Shown one piece after another: positions 8,519 to 16,371 of a DNA stretch of 33,547 nt. The notes under the pieces are model-generated. The model was not told the origin of the DNA. It did not search any database and worked only from the letters and a program-made list of their open reading frames with translations. Each line of letters starts with the position of its first letter. Position 1 is the stretch's first letter. The stretch is from Candidatus Fermentithermobacillaceae bacterium (GTDB lineage Bacteria; Bacillota; Sulfobacillia; Fermentithermobacillales; Fermentithermobacillaceae), in NCBI GenBank assembly GCA_018052475.1, contig JAGPNG010000011.1:24672-58218 (forward strand), given 5' to 3'. Position numbers and translations under genes: made by a program.

Positions 8519-9363
8519 AGGTAAGGCTTGTGTCTCACGGACCTGCAAAGGGAAAATTCAACATGGCTGTAGATGAGGCTATACAAAACGCCGTTAGGAG
8601 GGGTGAGGTTCTACCTACGCTGAGGTTCTATGAATGGGAGCCTGCTTGCCTATCTTTGGGGTATTTTCAGGATGTGGGGAAAGAAGTGGACGTGGCCTCA
8701 CTTCATGAAGCAGGCGTTGATCTTGTTAGGCGTCCGACCGGTGGTAAAGCGGTACTACATGATGATGAGTTGACCTATAGCGTTGCAATACCTGAGCGCG
8801 ATCTACCGGGAACGGTTCTAGAGACCTATAAGCTGTTGTCGGAAGCTATTGTAAACGCCTTGCGTTCACTTGGAGTTCCGGCTGAGATGGTTTCTCTTGA
8901 ACGCGGCGTTACGGCAAGAGATTCAAGATTTCAGCAGGCGGCATGTTTTTCGGCTCCCTCTTGGTATGAGGTGGTCGCTCAGGGGAAAAAGATTGTTGGT
9001 TCTGCTCAGGTGAGACGAGGAGGGATCATACTTCAACACGGGTCGATTCCGTTTTACATGGATGCTGCCCAAATGGTGAAGTTCTTCAAGACTTCCTCAC
9101 AAGCTCACTCTCAGCGCTTGGAATCGATGCTTTCGAGAAAATCCGCAGGTATTTGTCAGGTCTGTCAAATGGACATCACACGCAAAGATCTTGAGTCTTC
9201 CCTGGTTTTGTCGTTTGCCAAGATCCTTGGTTGGGATATAGAGAAAGGCTATTTGACGAGAGATGAAATACAGGAATCGTTGGAGCTATCGCAGAACAAA
9301 TATGGTCAACAATCTTGGACAATGACAAGGGGAAGACGGTCAGTCGACGCTGACTTGACATAA
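8515..9363 (+). CDS. lipM: Octanoyltransferase LipM (lipoate biosynthesis)
   Basis: Transfers octanoate from acyl carrier protein to the lysine of GcvH, making the substrate for lipoyl synthase. It belongs to the lipoate ligase fold: RRPTGGKAVLHDDELTYS is the substrate-binding signature at residues 72-89, and GKKIVGSAQVRR supplies the conserved lysine. Cys144 in AACFSAPSWYE matches the catalytic cysteine of Bacillus subtilis LipM, which separates it from ATP-dependent LplA ligases. The 282 residues are the usual length. The start is GTG 8515, with GGAGGAGGAG directly upstream and a 4-base overlap with the preceding stop. In B. subtilis LipM acts on GcvH, and here the gene shares an operon with gcvH. 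Confidence 0.88.
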   Translation: MKVRLVSHGPAKGKFNMAVDEAIQNAVRRGEVLPTLRFYEWEPACLSLGYFQDVGKEVDVASLHEAGVDLVRRPTGGKAVLHDDELTYSVAIPERDLPGTVLETYKLLSEAIVNALRSLGVPAEMVSLERGVTARDSRFQQAACFSAPSWYEVVAQGKKIVGSAQVRRGGIILQHGSIPFYMDAAQMVKFFKTSSQAHSQRLESMLSRKSAGICQVCQMDITRKDLESSLVLSFAKILGWDIEKGYLTRDEIQESLELSQNKYGQQSWTMTRGRRSVDADLT

Positions 9364-9391
9364 GAGAAATTGGGTTAGGGAGGATTTGCAT

Positions 9392-10786
9392 ATGTATGAT
9401 GCAGTTGTCATAGGCGGAGGTCCGGGCGGGTATGTCGCGGCGATAAGGGGAGCACAACTAGGAGGCAAGATCGCTCTGGTTGAATCCAAACGAATTGGCG
9501 GAACGTGTCTAAACGTAGGATGTATACCGACCAAAGCTCTGGTTCATAGCGCTTCTACTTATCTAAAGGTTAAAGATAGCGAGAGGTACGGTGTAAGAAC
9601 CGAGGGAGTCAGCCTGGACATGGATCTCGTGATGGCGCACAAAGAAAACACCGTGGAACAGCTGGTTTCCGGTGTCGAGAGGTTGGTCAAAGGTAATAAC
9701 GTTGATGTTATAAATGGGCGAGCTCAGATACTCTCGACTGGTCAGGTAGAAGTCATTATGGCAGACGGTGCAAAGGAAGTCCTCGACACGAAAAACATCG
9801 TGATCGCTACGGGTTCCTCTCCTTTTAACCTGCCGTTTATGGTGGGGCAAACAATATCTTCTGATGAGATCCTTGATTTGGATTACGTACCTGAAAGACT
9901 GGCCATCATTGGCGGTGGGGTTATTGGTGTTGAATTTGCGTCCATTTTTGCCGCCTTCGGATCAGAAGTTACTATTATCGAACTTCTTCCTACGATCCTT
10001 CCCAACATGGATAAAGAAATATCACAGCGATTGTCTTTGATCCTGAAGAAGAGAGGCATATCGATAAATACCAGCACGCAAGTGTCTGAGGTGAGAGCCG
10101 AGGGTAACGAAAAAGCGATCATAGCTTCGGGCAAAGATGGTGCCAAGAAGGAATTCCGAGCTGACCTGGTATTATCTGCCGTTGGAAGGATTCCCAACTT
10201 TGGTGGTCTTGACCTGGCTTCGGTAGGGGTCAAGTACACTAAGAAGGGCATTGAGGTTAACGAGCGGATGTCGACCAACGTACCGGGAATTTGGGCAATA
10301 GGTGACGTGGTTGGGCGAACTCTGCTTGCTCATGGGGCGTCATTCGAGGGTATTGTGGCGATGGAGAACATTTTCGGACTTGAAAGAACAATGGATTATT
10401 CAGTGGTTCCTGCCTGTGTGTTTTCAATCCCGGAATGTGCGTCAGTAGGTCTTACCGAAAATGAGGCTCGAGAAAAGGGATTTGATGTTAAGGTTTCAAA
10501 GTTCCCTTTTAGTGCTAACGGCAAAGCTCTTTCTATGGGAGAAACAGACGGACTGGTCAAGATAGTTGGAGAGGCTCCGACGGGGAGGATCTTGGGGATG
10601 CACATCTTAGGTGCACATGCAGATGATCTTATCCACGAAGGTGCTCTTGCTATAAAGATGGGTCTTACCGCAAAGGATATAGCAGGCACTATTCACGCCC
10701 ATCCAACGCTGTCTGAAGCGGTCATGGAAGCTGCTCACGGTATATCAGATTCTCCTATTCACCTCTTAACGGGGCGAACTAGGTAA
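9392..10786 (+). CDS. lpdA: Dihydrolipoyl dehydrogenase (L protein)
   Basis: FAD enzyme that reoxidises dihydrolipoyl-GcvH with NAD, closing the glycine cleavage cycle. The FAD motif GGGPGGYVAA begins at residue 8, the redox disulfide is Cys39/Cys44 in GGTCLNVGCIPTKAL, the NAD-binding motif is IIGGGVIGVEFA, and the catalytic His-Glu pair lies in HAHPTLSEA. The 464 residues are typical. ATG 9392 was chosen because GGGAGGA is 7 bases upstream; the in-frame TTG two codons earlier would be too close to it. No lipoyl domain is fused at the N-terminus. Its place in the glycine operon points to service for GcvH rather than for a pyruvate dehydrogenase. Confidence 0.95.
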   Translation: MYDAVVIGGGPGGYVAAIRGAQLGGKIALVESKRIGGTCLNVGCIPTKALVHSASTYLKVKDSERYGVRTEGVSLDMDLVMAHKENTVEQLVSGVERLVKGNNVDVINGRAQILSTGQVEVIMADGAKEVLDTKNIVIATGSSPFNLPFMVGQTISSDEILDLDYVPERLAIIGGGVIGVEFASIFAAFGSEVTIIELLPTILPNMDKEISQRLSLILKKRGISINTSTQVSEVRAEGNEKAIIASGKDGAKKEFRADLVLSAVGRIPNFGGLDLASVGVKYTKKGIEVNERMSTNVPGIWAIGDVVGRTLLAHGASFEGIVAMENIFGLERTMDYSVVPACVFSIPECASVGLTENEAREKGFDVKVSKFPFSANGKALSMGETDGLVKIVGEAPTGRILGMHILGAHADDLIHEGALAIKMGLTAKDIAGTIHAHPTLSEAVMEAAHGISDSPIHLLTGRTR

Positions 10787-10842
10787 TGTGTTGCGTGCAA
10801 GAATAGAGGCTTTTGACGATTGAGAGAAAGGTGGCACTTAGA

Positions 10843-12093
10843 GTGAAACCACAACTGAGAAGAATTGACGATGTAGATCCTGAAATACGCAGGGTTCTTA
10901 TGGATGAAGAAAAACGTCAAATGGACGTGATAGAACTTATTGCTTCGGAAAATCTTGTTTCCAGAGCAGTTCTTGAAGCGGCAGGTTCGGTTTTGACAAA
11001 TAAGTACGCAGAAGGGTATCCCGGAAAGAGGTATTACGGTGGTTGTGAGGTAGTCGACGTAGCAGAGAATCTGGCTCGGGATCGCGCGAAGGAGATATTT
11101 GGTGCAGAACATGCCAATGTCCAACCCCACTCGGGAGCACAGGCCAATACCGCGGTGTATTTTGCTGTTCTCAAACCGGGAGACACTGTGCTGGGAATGA
11201 ACCTGGCACATGGAGGACATCTGACACATGGAAGCCCAGTCAATATCTCAGGGCAGTATTACAATTTTGTGGCGTATGGCGTAGACCCACAGACAGAGAC
11301 AATCGATTATGACCAGGTTAGGAGTGTTGCTTTGGAGCACAGGCCTAAACTCATCGTCGCGGGAGCCAGTGCGTACCCCAGGATTATAGATTTCAAGAGG
11401 TTTAGAGACATCGCTGATGAATGTGGTTCTCTTCTCATGGTGGATATGGCCCATATTGCGGGTCTGGTAGCAGCAGGTCTCCATCCGTCTCCTGTTCCTT
11501 ACGCCCAGTTTGTGACCACGACAACTCACAAGACGCTGAGAGGGCCTAGAGGCGGGATGATACTCTGCACAGAGGAATGGGCTGCTGCAATTGACAAGGC
11601 TGTTTTCCCCGGTATACAGGGCGGACCTCTTATGCACATAATAGCTGCTAAGGCGGTTGCCTTCAAAGAAGCCCTGGAACCGTCTTTTAAGGACTATCAG
11701 AGCCAAGTCGTGAAGAACGCAAAGGCATTAGCCGAAGCTCTAAAGGGTTACGGGTTCAGGCTTGTATCCGGAGGAACTGACAATCATTTGATGCTGGTAG
11801 ATCTCACGCCTAAAGGTGTAACCGGCAGGCAGGCTGAACAGTCACTCGATAAGGTAGGCATTACTGTGAACAAGAATTCTATCCCGTTTGACAAGAGGAA
11901 ACCTACCGTTACGAGTGGAATCAGGATAGGGACGCCTGCTGTGACAACAAGAGGCATGAAGGAGCCAGAAATGGAGCTGATCGCCTCCTTAATAGACCGA
12001 ACCCTTAGAGATAGAGAGAACGAAGATTCGTTGAAAGACATATCGGAGCAGGTAAAAGCGTTGACCTCTAGATTCCCGTTTTATAACGCATAA
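10843..12093 (+). CDS. glyA: Serine hydroxymethyltransferase
   Basis: PLP enzyme that interconverts serine and glycine with tetrahydrofolate and methylene-tetrahydrofolate. The PLP lysine is in [15 protein letters not shown], with [20 protein letters not shown] and HSGAQAN as further signatures. The start is GTG 10843, giving 416 residues, because AAAGGTGG lies 8 bases upstream; the TTG at 10813 has no such site. It is the last gene of the riboswitch-led operon. Coupled with GcvTHP it lets the cell turn two glycine into one serine, or run the reverse, so the operon is a complete glycine-serine module. Confidence 0.95.
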   Translation: MKPQLRRIDDVDPEIRRVLMDEEKRQMDVIELIASENLVSRAVLEAAGSVLTNKYAEGYPGKRYYGGCEVVDVAENLARDRAKEIFGAEHANVQPHSGAQANTAVYFAVLKPGDTVLGMNLAHGGHLTHGSPVNISGQYYNFVAYGVDPQTETIDYDQVRSVALEHRPKLIVAGASAYPRIIDFKRFRDIADECGSLLMVDMAHIAGLVAAGLHPSPVPYAQFVTTTTHKTLRGPRGGMILCTEEWAAAIDKAVFPGIQGGPLMHIIAAKAVAFKEALEPSFKDYQSQVVKNAKALAEALKGYGFRLVSGGTDNHLMLVDLTPKGVTGRQAEQSLDKVGITVNKNSIPFDKRKPTVTSGIRIGTPAVTTRGMKEPEMELIASLIDRTLRDRENEDSLKDISEQVKALTSRFPFYNA

Positions 12094-12148
12094 GGATATC
12101 TGTTTTTGGAGGCAATATCTTTAACAGCCGTAAGTGTGGATATATAAG

Positions 12149-12196
12149 GGGCGAAGGGTTCTGTTCTTTAGATGGACGATAAAGAACCGTTCGCCC
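12149..12196 (+). repeat. Imperfect inverted repeat between glyA and pepQ
   Basis: GGGCGAA (12149-12155) pairs with TTCGCCC (12190-12196), then a G-G mismatch, then GGTTCT (12157-12162) with AGAACC (12183-12188), leaving a 20-base loop. There is no T run after it. It may be a weak or factor-assisted terminator for the glycine operon, or an operator for pepQ. The rest of the 160-base gap shows nothing clear apart from the ribosome binding site of pepQ. Confidence 0.5.
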
Positions 12197-12254
12197 TATG
12201 TGGTATGGTAGAATTGGTCATAGAATGTGTGACCGGAAGGAGGTTCGTTACTGC

Positions 12255-13322
12255 ATGGCCAGTGAATGCATCTGCAAGTTACGAGCAAAAATGGATGAGA
12301 TTTCAGCTGACGGTTTTTTGATTTCAAAACCTGAGAACTGGAGGTACGTTTCGGGCTTTACAGGCGATTCAGGAGTATTGCTTATAACTCGTAAGGACAG
12401 TTTCTTGTTCACGGATTCACGCTACACCGAACAAGCCCGAAGTGAGGCACCGGACTTTACTGTTGTCAAGACAGTCTTAGAAGAGGACGTCCTAAAGAAT
12501 ACGGTTAAGAACCTTGGTTTGAAACGATTGGCTTTTGAAAAGCACTACATTACTTATGCTGGATGGGAAAGACTGAAGGAAAAGTTCGAAGACCAGGAAC
12601 TGGTGGGCGTAATGAACTGGGTAGAAGATCTGAGAATGATAAAGAACAAAGAAGAAGTGGAGTACATATCCAAAGCCCAGCAGATTGCCGAGAAAGCGTT
12701 CAAACTTCTTATGCCGCGCATAAGAGCAGGGGTTTCTGAGATGGAGCTTGCGCTCGAGCTTGAGTTTGAAATGAGGAGAATGGGCTCGGAAGGGGTAGCC
12801 TTCCCTTTCATAGTCGTATCTGGAGCGCGTTCATCTTTGCCCCATGGGCAGCCTACCGAAAAGAAACTTGAACCCGGCGATTTTGTGACTTTTGACTTTG
12901 GGGCCCGTTTCAAAGGTTACTGTTCGGACATGACTAGAACGGTTGTAGTTGGTCCCTTAGACGACAAGCACAAAGAAATATACGATACAGTGCTTACTGC
13001 TCAACTTGCCGCTTTAGATGCTATAGGTCCCGGAGTTGCCGCTAAGGAAGTGGATCTTGCAGGCAGAAAGGTAATTGAAGAAGCAGGCTATGGCGAGTAC
13101 TTTGGCCACGGAATAGGTCACGGGGTAGGGCTCAATGTGCACGAAAGGCCTTCGGTGGGACGAACCTCCGAGGACATTTTGGAGCCTGGCGCAGTGATAA
13201 CCGTGGAGCCAGGAATATATATTGAGGGCTTCGGCGGAGTAAGAATCGAAGACATGGTGTTGGTTACAAAAGAAGGCAAAAGAAACTTGACTGCCTGTGA
13301 AAAAGAACTCATAGTAATCTAG
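12255..13322 (+). CDS. pepQ: Xaa-Pro aminopeptidase (M24B metallopeptidase)
   Basis: Cytoplasmic peptidase of the creatinase/prolidase fold that removes residues next to proline. The N-terminal domain (about residues 1-120) precedes a pita-bread catalytic domain. The two-metal ligands are visible: Asp in FVTFDFGA, Asp in YCSDMTRTVV, His in FGHGIGHGVGL, Glu in TVEPGIY and Glu in VRIEDM. ATG 12255 gives 355 residues, the usual family length, with GGAAGGAGG about 11 bases upstream; in-frame ATGs at 12198 and 12225 have none. It precedes efp, as in many Bacillota. Whether it acts on dipeptides (PepQ) or longer peptides (PepP/YpdF) cannot be told from sequence alone. Confidence 0.88.
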   Translation: MASECICKLRAKMDEISADGFLISKPENWRYVSGFTGDSGVLLITRKDSFLFTDSRYTEQARSEAPDFTVVKTVLEEDVLKNTVKNLGLKRLAFEKHYITYAGWERLKEKFEDQELVGVMNWVEDLRMIKNKEEVEYISKAQQIAEKAFKLLMPRIRAGVSEMELALELEFEMRRMGSEGVAFPFIVVSGARSSLPHGQPTEKKLEPGDFVTFDFGARFKGYCSDMTRTVVVGPLDDKHKEIYDTVLTAQLAALDAIGPGVAAKEVDLAGRKVIEEAGYGEYFGHGIGHGVGLNVHERPSVGRTSEDILEPGAVITVEPGIYIEGFGGVRIEDMVLVTKEGKRNLTACEKELIVI

Positions 13323-13382
13323 GATGGAATTTGGCAAGTCCTCAGTGGTTTAATTAGTCTTTTAAAAGGCGGGGTAAGTATT

Positions 13383-13940
13383 GTGATATCAACTAATGAC
13401 TTTCGCACGGGAGTTACCATAGAAATTGATGGACAGCCCTGGGTCGTAGTGGATTTTCAGCATGTTAAGCCGGGCAAAGGTTCGGCGTTTGTGAGGGCCA
13501 AGATAAAGAACGTGATAACAGGGTCAGTTTTGGAGCGAACGTTCAACGCTGGAGAAAAGTTGCCTAGAGCTCACATAGAACGACGAGAAGCTCAGTATCT
13601 TTACGGCATGGGCGATGAACTCACGTTTATGGATGTCACAACATACGAGCAGGTTACATTGTCACGGGAAGTAGTCGGCGAAGGTGTCTTGTACCTAAAA
13701 GAGAATACGAATGTGTATATAATGAGCTACGAGGGTCGCGTTATCGGAGTCGAAATACCAAACTTTGTCGAACTGCAAGTCGTAGAGACTGAGCCCGGTT
13801 TCAAAGGAGATACTGCTACCGGAGGCACTAAGCAAGCCAAACTGGAAACCGGCGCAGTGGTTAAGGTTCCGCTTTTTGTAAACGTCGGAGATGTGTTAAA
13901 GATAGATACAAGAACCGGGGAGTACATTGAAAGAGTATGA
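13383..13940 (+). CDS. efp: Translation elongation factor P
   Basis: EF-P binds stalled ribosomes between the P and E sites and relieves arrest at polyproline stretches. The three beta-barrel domains are intact in 185 residues. The tip loop reads [14 protein letters not shown] with Lys32 as the residue usually modified; this PGKG form is that of B. subtilis and other EF-Ps with Lys32/34. No modification enzyme gene (epmA/epmB) is present in the window. The start is GTG 13383, with AAGGCGGGG upstream. It lies 60 bases after pepQ and 21 bases before the zinc-ribbon gene, so all three are probably co-transcribed. Confidence 0.96.
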   Translation: MISTNDFRTGVTIEIDGQPWVVVDFQHVKPGKGSAFVRAKIKNVITGSVLERTFNAGEKLPRAHIERREAQYLYGMGDELTFMDVTTYEQVTLSREVVGEGVLYLKENTNVYIMSYEGRVIGVEIPNFVELQVVETEPGFKGDTATGGTKQAKLETGAVVKVPLFVNVGDVLKIDTRTGEYIERV

Positions 13941-13961
13941 CGTCTAAAGGGGGAGATTGAC

Positions 13962-14438
13962 GTGTTCGAATTGAAGGAAAAGGTTTCCTATCTCAATGGC
14001 CTGCTAGATGGTCTTGAGATTTCGGATGCAACCAAAGAAGGGAAGGCTATCAAGGCTGTAGCTGAAGTGCTCAATCAGATCGCAGACGCGTTAACGGATC
14101 TCGCTTACGCTCAAGAGGATATTCTTGACTACGTAGACTGCATAGACGAAGACCTAGCTGCATTGGAGGATGAAGTCTACGGAGAAAGGTTTATTGAGGT
14201 AGAGTGCCCGAATTGCGGAGAAACGGTTTCCGTGGACCTGTCAATTCTCGAAGATAGCGATGCAGAAATCGTATGTCCAGAGTGTGGCGAGTCTTTTACG
14301 ACCGAAGATGTCATAAGGCAGATGTGCCACTATGTACTACACTGCTGCGAAGAAGATGAGGATGAAGAGTTTGACGATGATTGGTGCTTTGACGAAGACG
14401 AGGATGAAGACGAAGACGAAGATGAAAGCGAAGAGTGA
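13962..14438 (+). CDS. CD1247-type zinc-ribbon protein with acidic tail
   Basis: A 158-residue protein often found beside efp in Clostridia and often misnamed AraC regulator. The first 75 residues are helical and begin FELKEKVSYLNGLLDGLEI, typical of the CD1247 N-terminal domain. A zinc ribbon follows with Cys82/Cys85 (CPNCGE) and Cys105/Cys108 (CPECGE). Three further cysteines (122, 128, 129) lie just before a tail made almost wholly of Asp and Glu (about residues 130-158). There is no DNA-binding HTH. Function is unknown; the neighbourhood suggests a link to translation or sporulation-era biology. GTG 13962 follows GGGGGAG. A terminator follows at 14499. Confidence 0.75.
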   Translation: MFELKEKVSYLNGLLDGLEISDATKEGKAIKAVAEVLNQIADALTDLAYAQEDILDYVDCIDEDLAALEDEVYGERFIEVECPNCGETVSVDLSILEDSDAEIVCPECGESFTTEDVIRQMCHYVLHCCEEDEDEEFDDDWCFDEDEDEDEDEDESEE

Positions 14439-14498
14439 GCCCGGAACACCTATTGAGATTCACGATATGAGGTATTCGAAAAGGTGAGCTTTTTGATT

Positions 14499-14529
14499 GG
14501 GCAGCTATTGGTATAGTAGCTGCCCTTTT
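14499..14529 (+). terminator. Intrinsic terminator after the efp operon
   Basis: GGGCAGCTA (14499-14507) pairs perfectly with TAGCTGCCC (14517-14525) over a 9-base loop and is followed by TTTT. It closes the pepQ-efp-CD1247 unit 60 bases after the last stop. Confidence 0.85.
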
Positions 14530-14549
14530 GTCCCTATGATCATCGCTGC

Positions 14550-14579
14550 TTGCTAGCAGGCTTTGTTAGTCTATATAAT
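14550..14579 (+). promoter_or_regulatory. SigA promoter for the Asp23-AmaP operon
   Basis: TTGCTA (14550-14555) and a perfect TATAAT (14574-14579) are 18 bases apart, just after a terminator and about 75 bases before the first start codon. The setting makes this the best vegetative promoter in the window. Confidence 0.65.
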
Positions 14580-14653
14580 CGGAATTAGGAAGTTCAAAAT
14601 CAAAGCCAGGTAGTAACGCTGGCTTGTACACATAACAAGGGAGGCACCATCAA

Positions 14654-15040
14654 GTGCCGGGTGAAGATAAGGAACTCGATAGTCACGAAAACGAAGGCGT
14701 GTCAATCCGCATTTCGGATGAAGTCATAGCATCGATCGCGAGTGTAGCTGCTGCCCAGGTAGAAGGCGTGTCTGATATGTCAGGCAATCTGGTGAACGAT
14801 ATTGGGGATGTGTTTTTGGGAAAGAAGAGCGGGCGAAAGGGCGTCAAGGTTTCTTCGGGTCAAGAAGAGGTAGAGTTAGACCTCTACATCAATGTGAAGT
14901 ACGGAGCGAGAATTCCAGAAGTAGCCTACAAAGTGCAGGAAAACGTGAAGAAGTCTGTAGAAAGCATGACTGACTTGAGAGTTTCCCGTGTGAACATTCA
15001 CATCCAGGGGATTTCGCAGGGTTCTGAGACCGATACCTAG
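14654..15040 (+). CDS. Asp23/Gls24 family envelope stress protein
   Basis: Small cytoplasmic protein of 128 residues in the alkaline-shock family. The signature is VSIRISDEVIASIASVAAAQVEGV near the N-terminus (about residues 16-40) and VELDLYINVKYGARIPEVAYKV in the middle, ending in a strand with VSRVNIHIQGI. In Staphylococcus, Asp23 is tethered to the membrane by AmaP and supports envelope homeostasis. Here the next two genes encode AmaP and its DUF2273 partner, so the same complex is likely. The start is GTG 14654, with GGGAGG 8-9 bases upstream. The relative in B. subtilis is YqhY, linked to fatty acid control. Confidence 0.88.
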   Translation: MPGEDKELDSHENEGVSIRISDEVIASIASVAAAQVEGVSDMSGNLVNDIGDVFLGKKSGRKGVKVSSGQEEVELDLYINVKYGARIPEVAYKVQENVKKSVESMTDLRVSRVNIHIQGISQGSETDT

Positions 15041-15065
15041 GCGTCTGAGAGGAAGAGGTGATTCC

Positions 15066-15590
15066 GTGCATCTAGTTGATAAGATCATCCTGAGCATTTA
15101 TGCGATATCGCTTTCGGTAATATCTTTCGCTATTCTTCTGACGAGCCTCGGCTGGAGGGTACCCTTCGACGTTTTTCAGGAGGCTCTCTCCGTTCCTAAC
15201 GGTCAGATTGCAATAGGTGTAATATCGGGGATTTTGTTCATAATGAGCCTTCGATTTGTCCATGTAGGAGTTCGAAGAGCGCCTATCCATGCTGTAGTTC
15301 ATGATACCGAAATGGGGGAGGTGCGAATATCCCTCGTAGCGGTAAGGAATTTGGTTAAGCGGGTGGTCTCCAAGATTCCCGGAGTAAAGAACGTTAAAGC
15401 AGCAGTGAGTCTAGGTGAAGAAGGCCTGCGCGTAGCTCTAGAACTCAGAGTTGGGATGGACGCTAATGTTCCTGAATTGGCAGACAAACTTCAAAAAGCT
15501 GTGTCTTCGTATGTGTGGGATGTTGCGGGCATTAGCGTTGAGAGTGTAACTGTGTCCATCGCTGACGTTTCCACGGATGGAAATCGCTAG
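15066..15590 (+). CDS. amaP: Alkaline shock membrane anchor protein AmaP
   Basis: Membrane anchor for the Asp23 protein. Two membrane segments lie at about residues 5-30 (IILSIYAISLSVISFAILL) and 52-72 (GVISGILFIMSL). The remaining 100 residues form an Asp23-like cytoplasmic domain with VRISLVAVRNLVKRV and VALELRVGMDANVPELA. The 174 residues and gene order fit AmaP. The start is GTG 15066, preceded by GAGAGGAAGAGGTG. It follows the Asp23 gene by 25 bases and precedes the DUF2273 gene by 12. Confidence 0.85.
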   Translation: MHLVDKIILSIYAISLSVISFAILLTSLGWRVPFDVFQEALSVPNGQIAIGVISGILFIMSLRFVHVGVRRAPIHAVVHDTEMGEVRISLVAVRNLVKRVVSKIPGVKNVKAAVSLGEEGLRVALELRVGMDANVPELADKLQKAVSSYVWDVAGISVESVTVSIADVSTDGNR

Positions 15591-15602
15591 GAGGTGGCCC
15601 TA

Positions 15603-15857
15603 ATGGAACCGGGAACGGGCAAGAAAATACTGGATAAGCTCTTAGCATGGATTGAGGGCAATCCGGGTCGAGCCCTGGGGACCGGCATCGGGTTTCTGAT
15701 CGGTTTGTCGTTGATAACGCTAGGTTTATGGAAGACTTTAATACTCATACTGGCTACTTGGTTGGGATATTCGATAGGGAGATCATCAGATGATGAAGGA
15801 AAAGGATTTAGGGAACTTCTGGAAGATAAATTTCCAGGAAGACCACATTTTCATTGA
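15603..15857 (+). CDS. DUF2273 small membrane protein
   Basis: An 84-residue protein with two hydrophobic helices separated by a short turn (GIGFLIGLSLITLGLW and TLILILATWLGYSIG, about residues 29-60) and a charged tail. DUF2273 proteins occur almost always with AmaP and Asp23 and are thought to form part of the same membrane complex; the exact role is unknown. ATG 15603 was chosen because AGGAGG lies about 8 bases upstream; the in-frame GTG at 15594 falls inside that site. Confidence 0.82.
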   Translation: MEPGTGKKILDKLLAWIEGNPGRALGTGIGFLIGLSLITLGLWKTLILILATWLGYSIGRSSDDEGKGFRELLEDKFPGRPHFH

Positions 15858-15868
15858 GGATTTTAAGA

Positions 15869-16315
15869 ATGAGTAGACGTGATTCAAGGATATTGGCGCT
15901 CAATGCGCTTTTTTGTTGGGAAGTAGGAAAAATCGATCCCGATGAGTATTTTCGCGTTTTGGAGTCGGAGGCAGATCAGACAGACAGAGCCTACTTGGGA
16001 GATATTGGATACGCTCGATCTTTGGTTGAGGCTGTTATTTCGAATGTATGTAAGATAGACGACCTCATTGGTCAAGTATCGAAGGGCTGGGCCGTGTCTA
16101 GAATGCCGCGAGCTGATTTGTGCATCATTAGGTTAGCCTATGCAGAGGCTCTCATCCTCAGAAGTGCTCCCATCGAAGTAGTCTTGAACGAGGCAATAGA
16201 ACTCTCAAAGGACTATGGGTCCCACGCGTCCCCGAGTTTTGTCAATGGGGTTCTCGTGAGTGTTTTCACAAAATCAGGGTGGTCACAAGAGGGTGCAGAT
16301 CGTTACAATAAATGA
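15869..16315 (+). CDS. nusB: Transcription antitermination factor NusB
   Basis: RNA-binding protein that works with NusE/S10 in rRNA transcription antitermination. The 148 residues are helical, with the family opening RRDSRILALNALFCWE and landmarks SRMPRADLCIIRLAYAE, PIEVVLNEAIELSKDYG and SPSFVNGVL. The start is ATG 15869, with TGAGGA 8 bases upstream. An in-frame TTG at 15854 overlaps the DUF2273 stop but is less likely. The position after the AmaP group is standard in Bacillota. The 56 bases to nfnA hold only a short ATGCTT/AAGCAT hairpin and the nfnA ribosome site. Confidence 0.93.
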   Translation: MSRRDSRILALNALFCWEVGKIDPDEYFRVLESEADQTDRAYLGDIGYARSLVEAVISNVCKIDDLIGQVSKGWAVSRMPRADLCIIRLAYAEALILRSAPIEVVLNEAIELSKDYGSHASPSFVNGVLVSVFTKSGWSQEGADRYNK

Positions 16316-16371
16316 GTAAGCTATGCTTTATGTCGGAAGCATCGCTAGATTATATTGTGGAGGGTGTGTAG

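Noticed and set aside
10759..11229. Minus-strand open frame of 156 codons
   Set aside because: It is antisense to glyA and the lpdA-glyA junction, with no domain or start signal.
14350..14436. GA-rich near-repeat considered as a tandem repeat or CRISPR-like element
   Set aside because: It is in frame and encodes the Asp/Glu tail of the zinc-ribbon protein; there are no spaced repeats.
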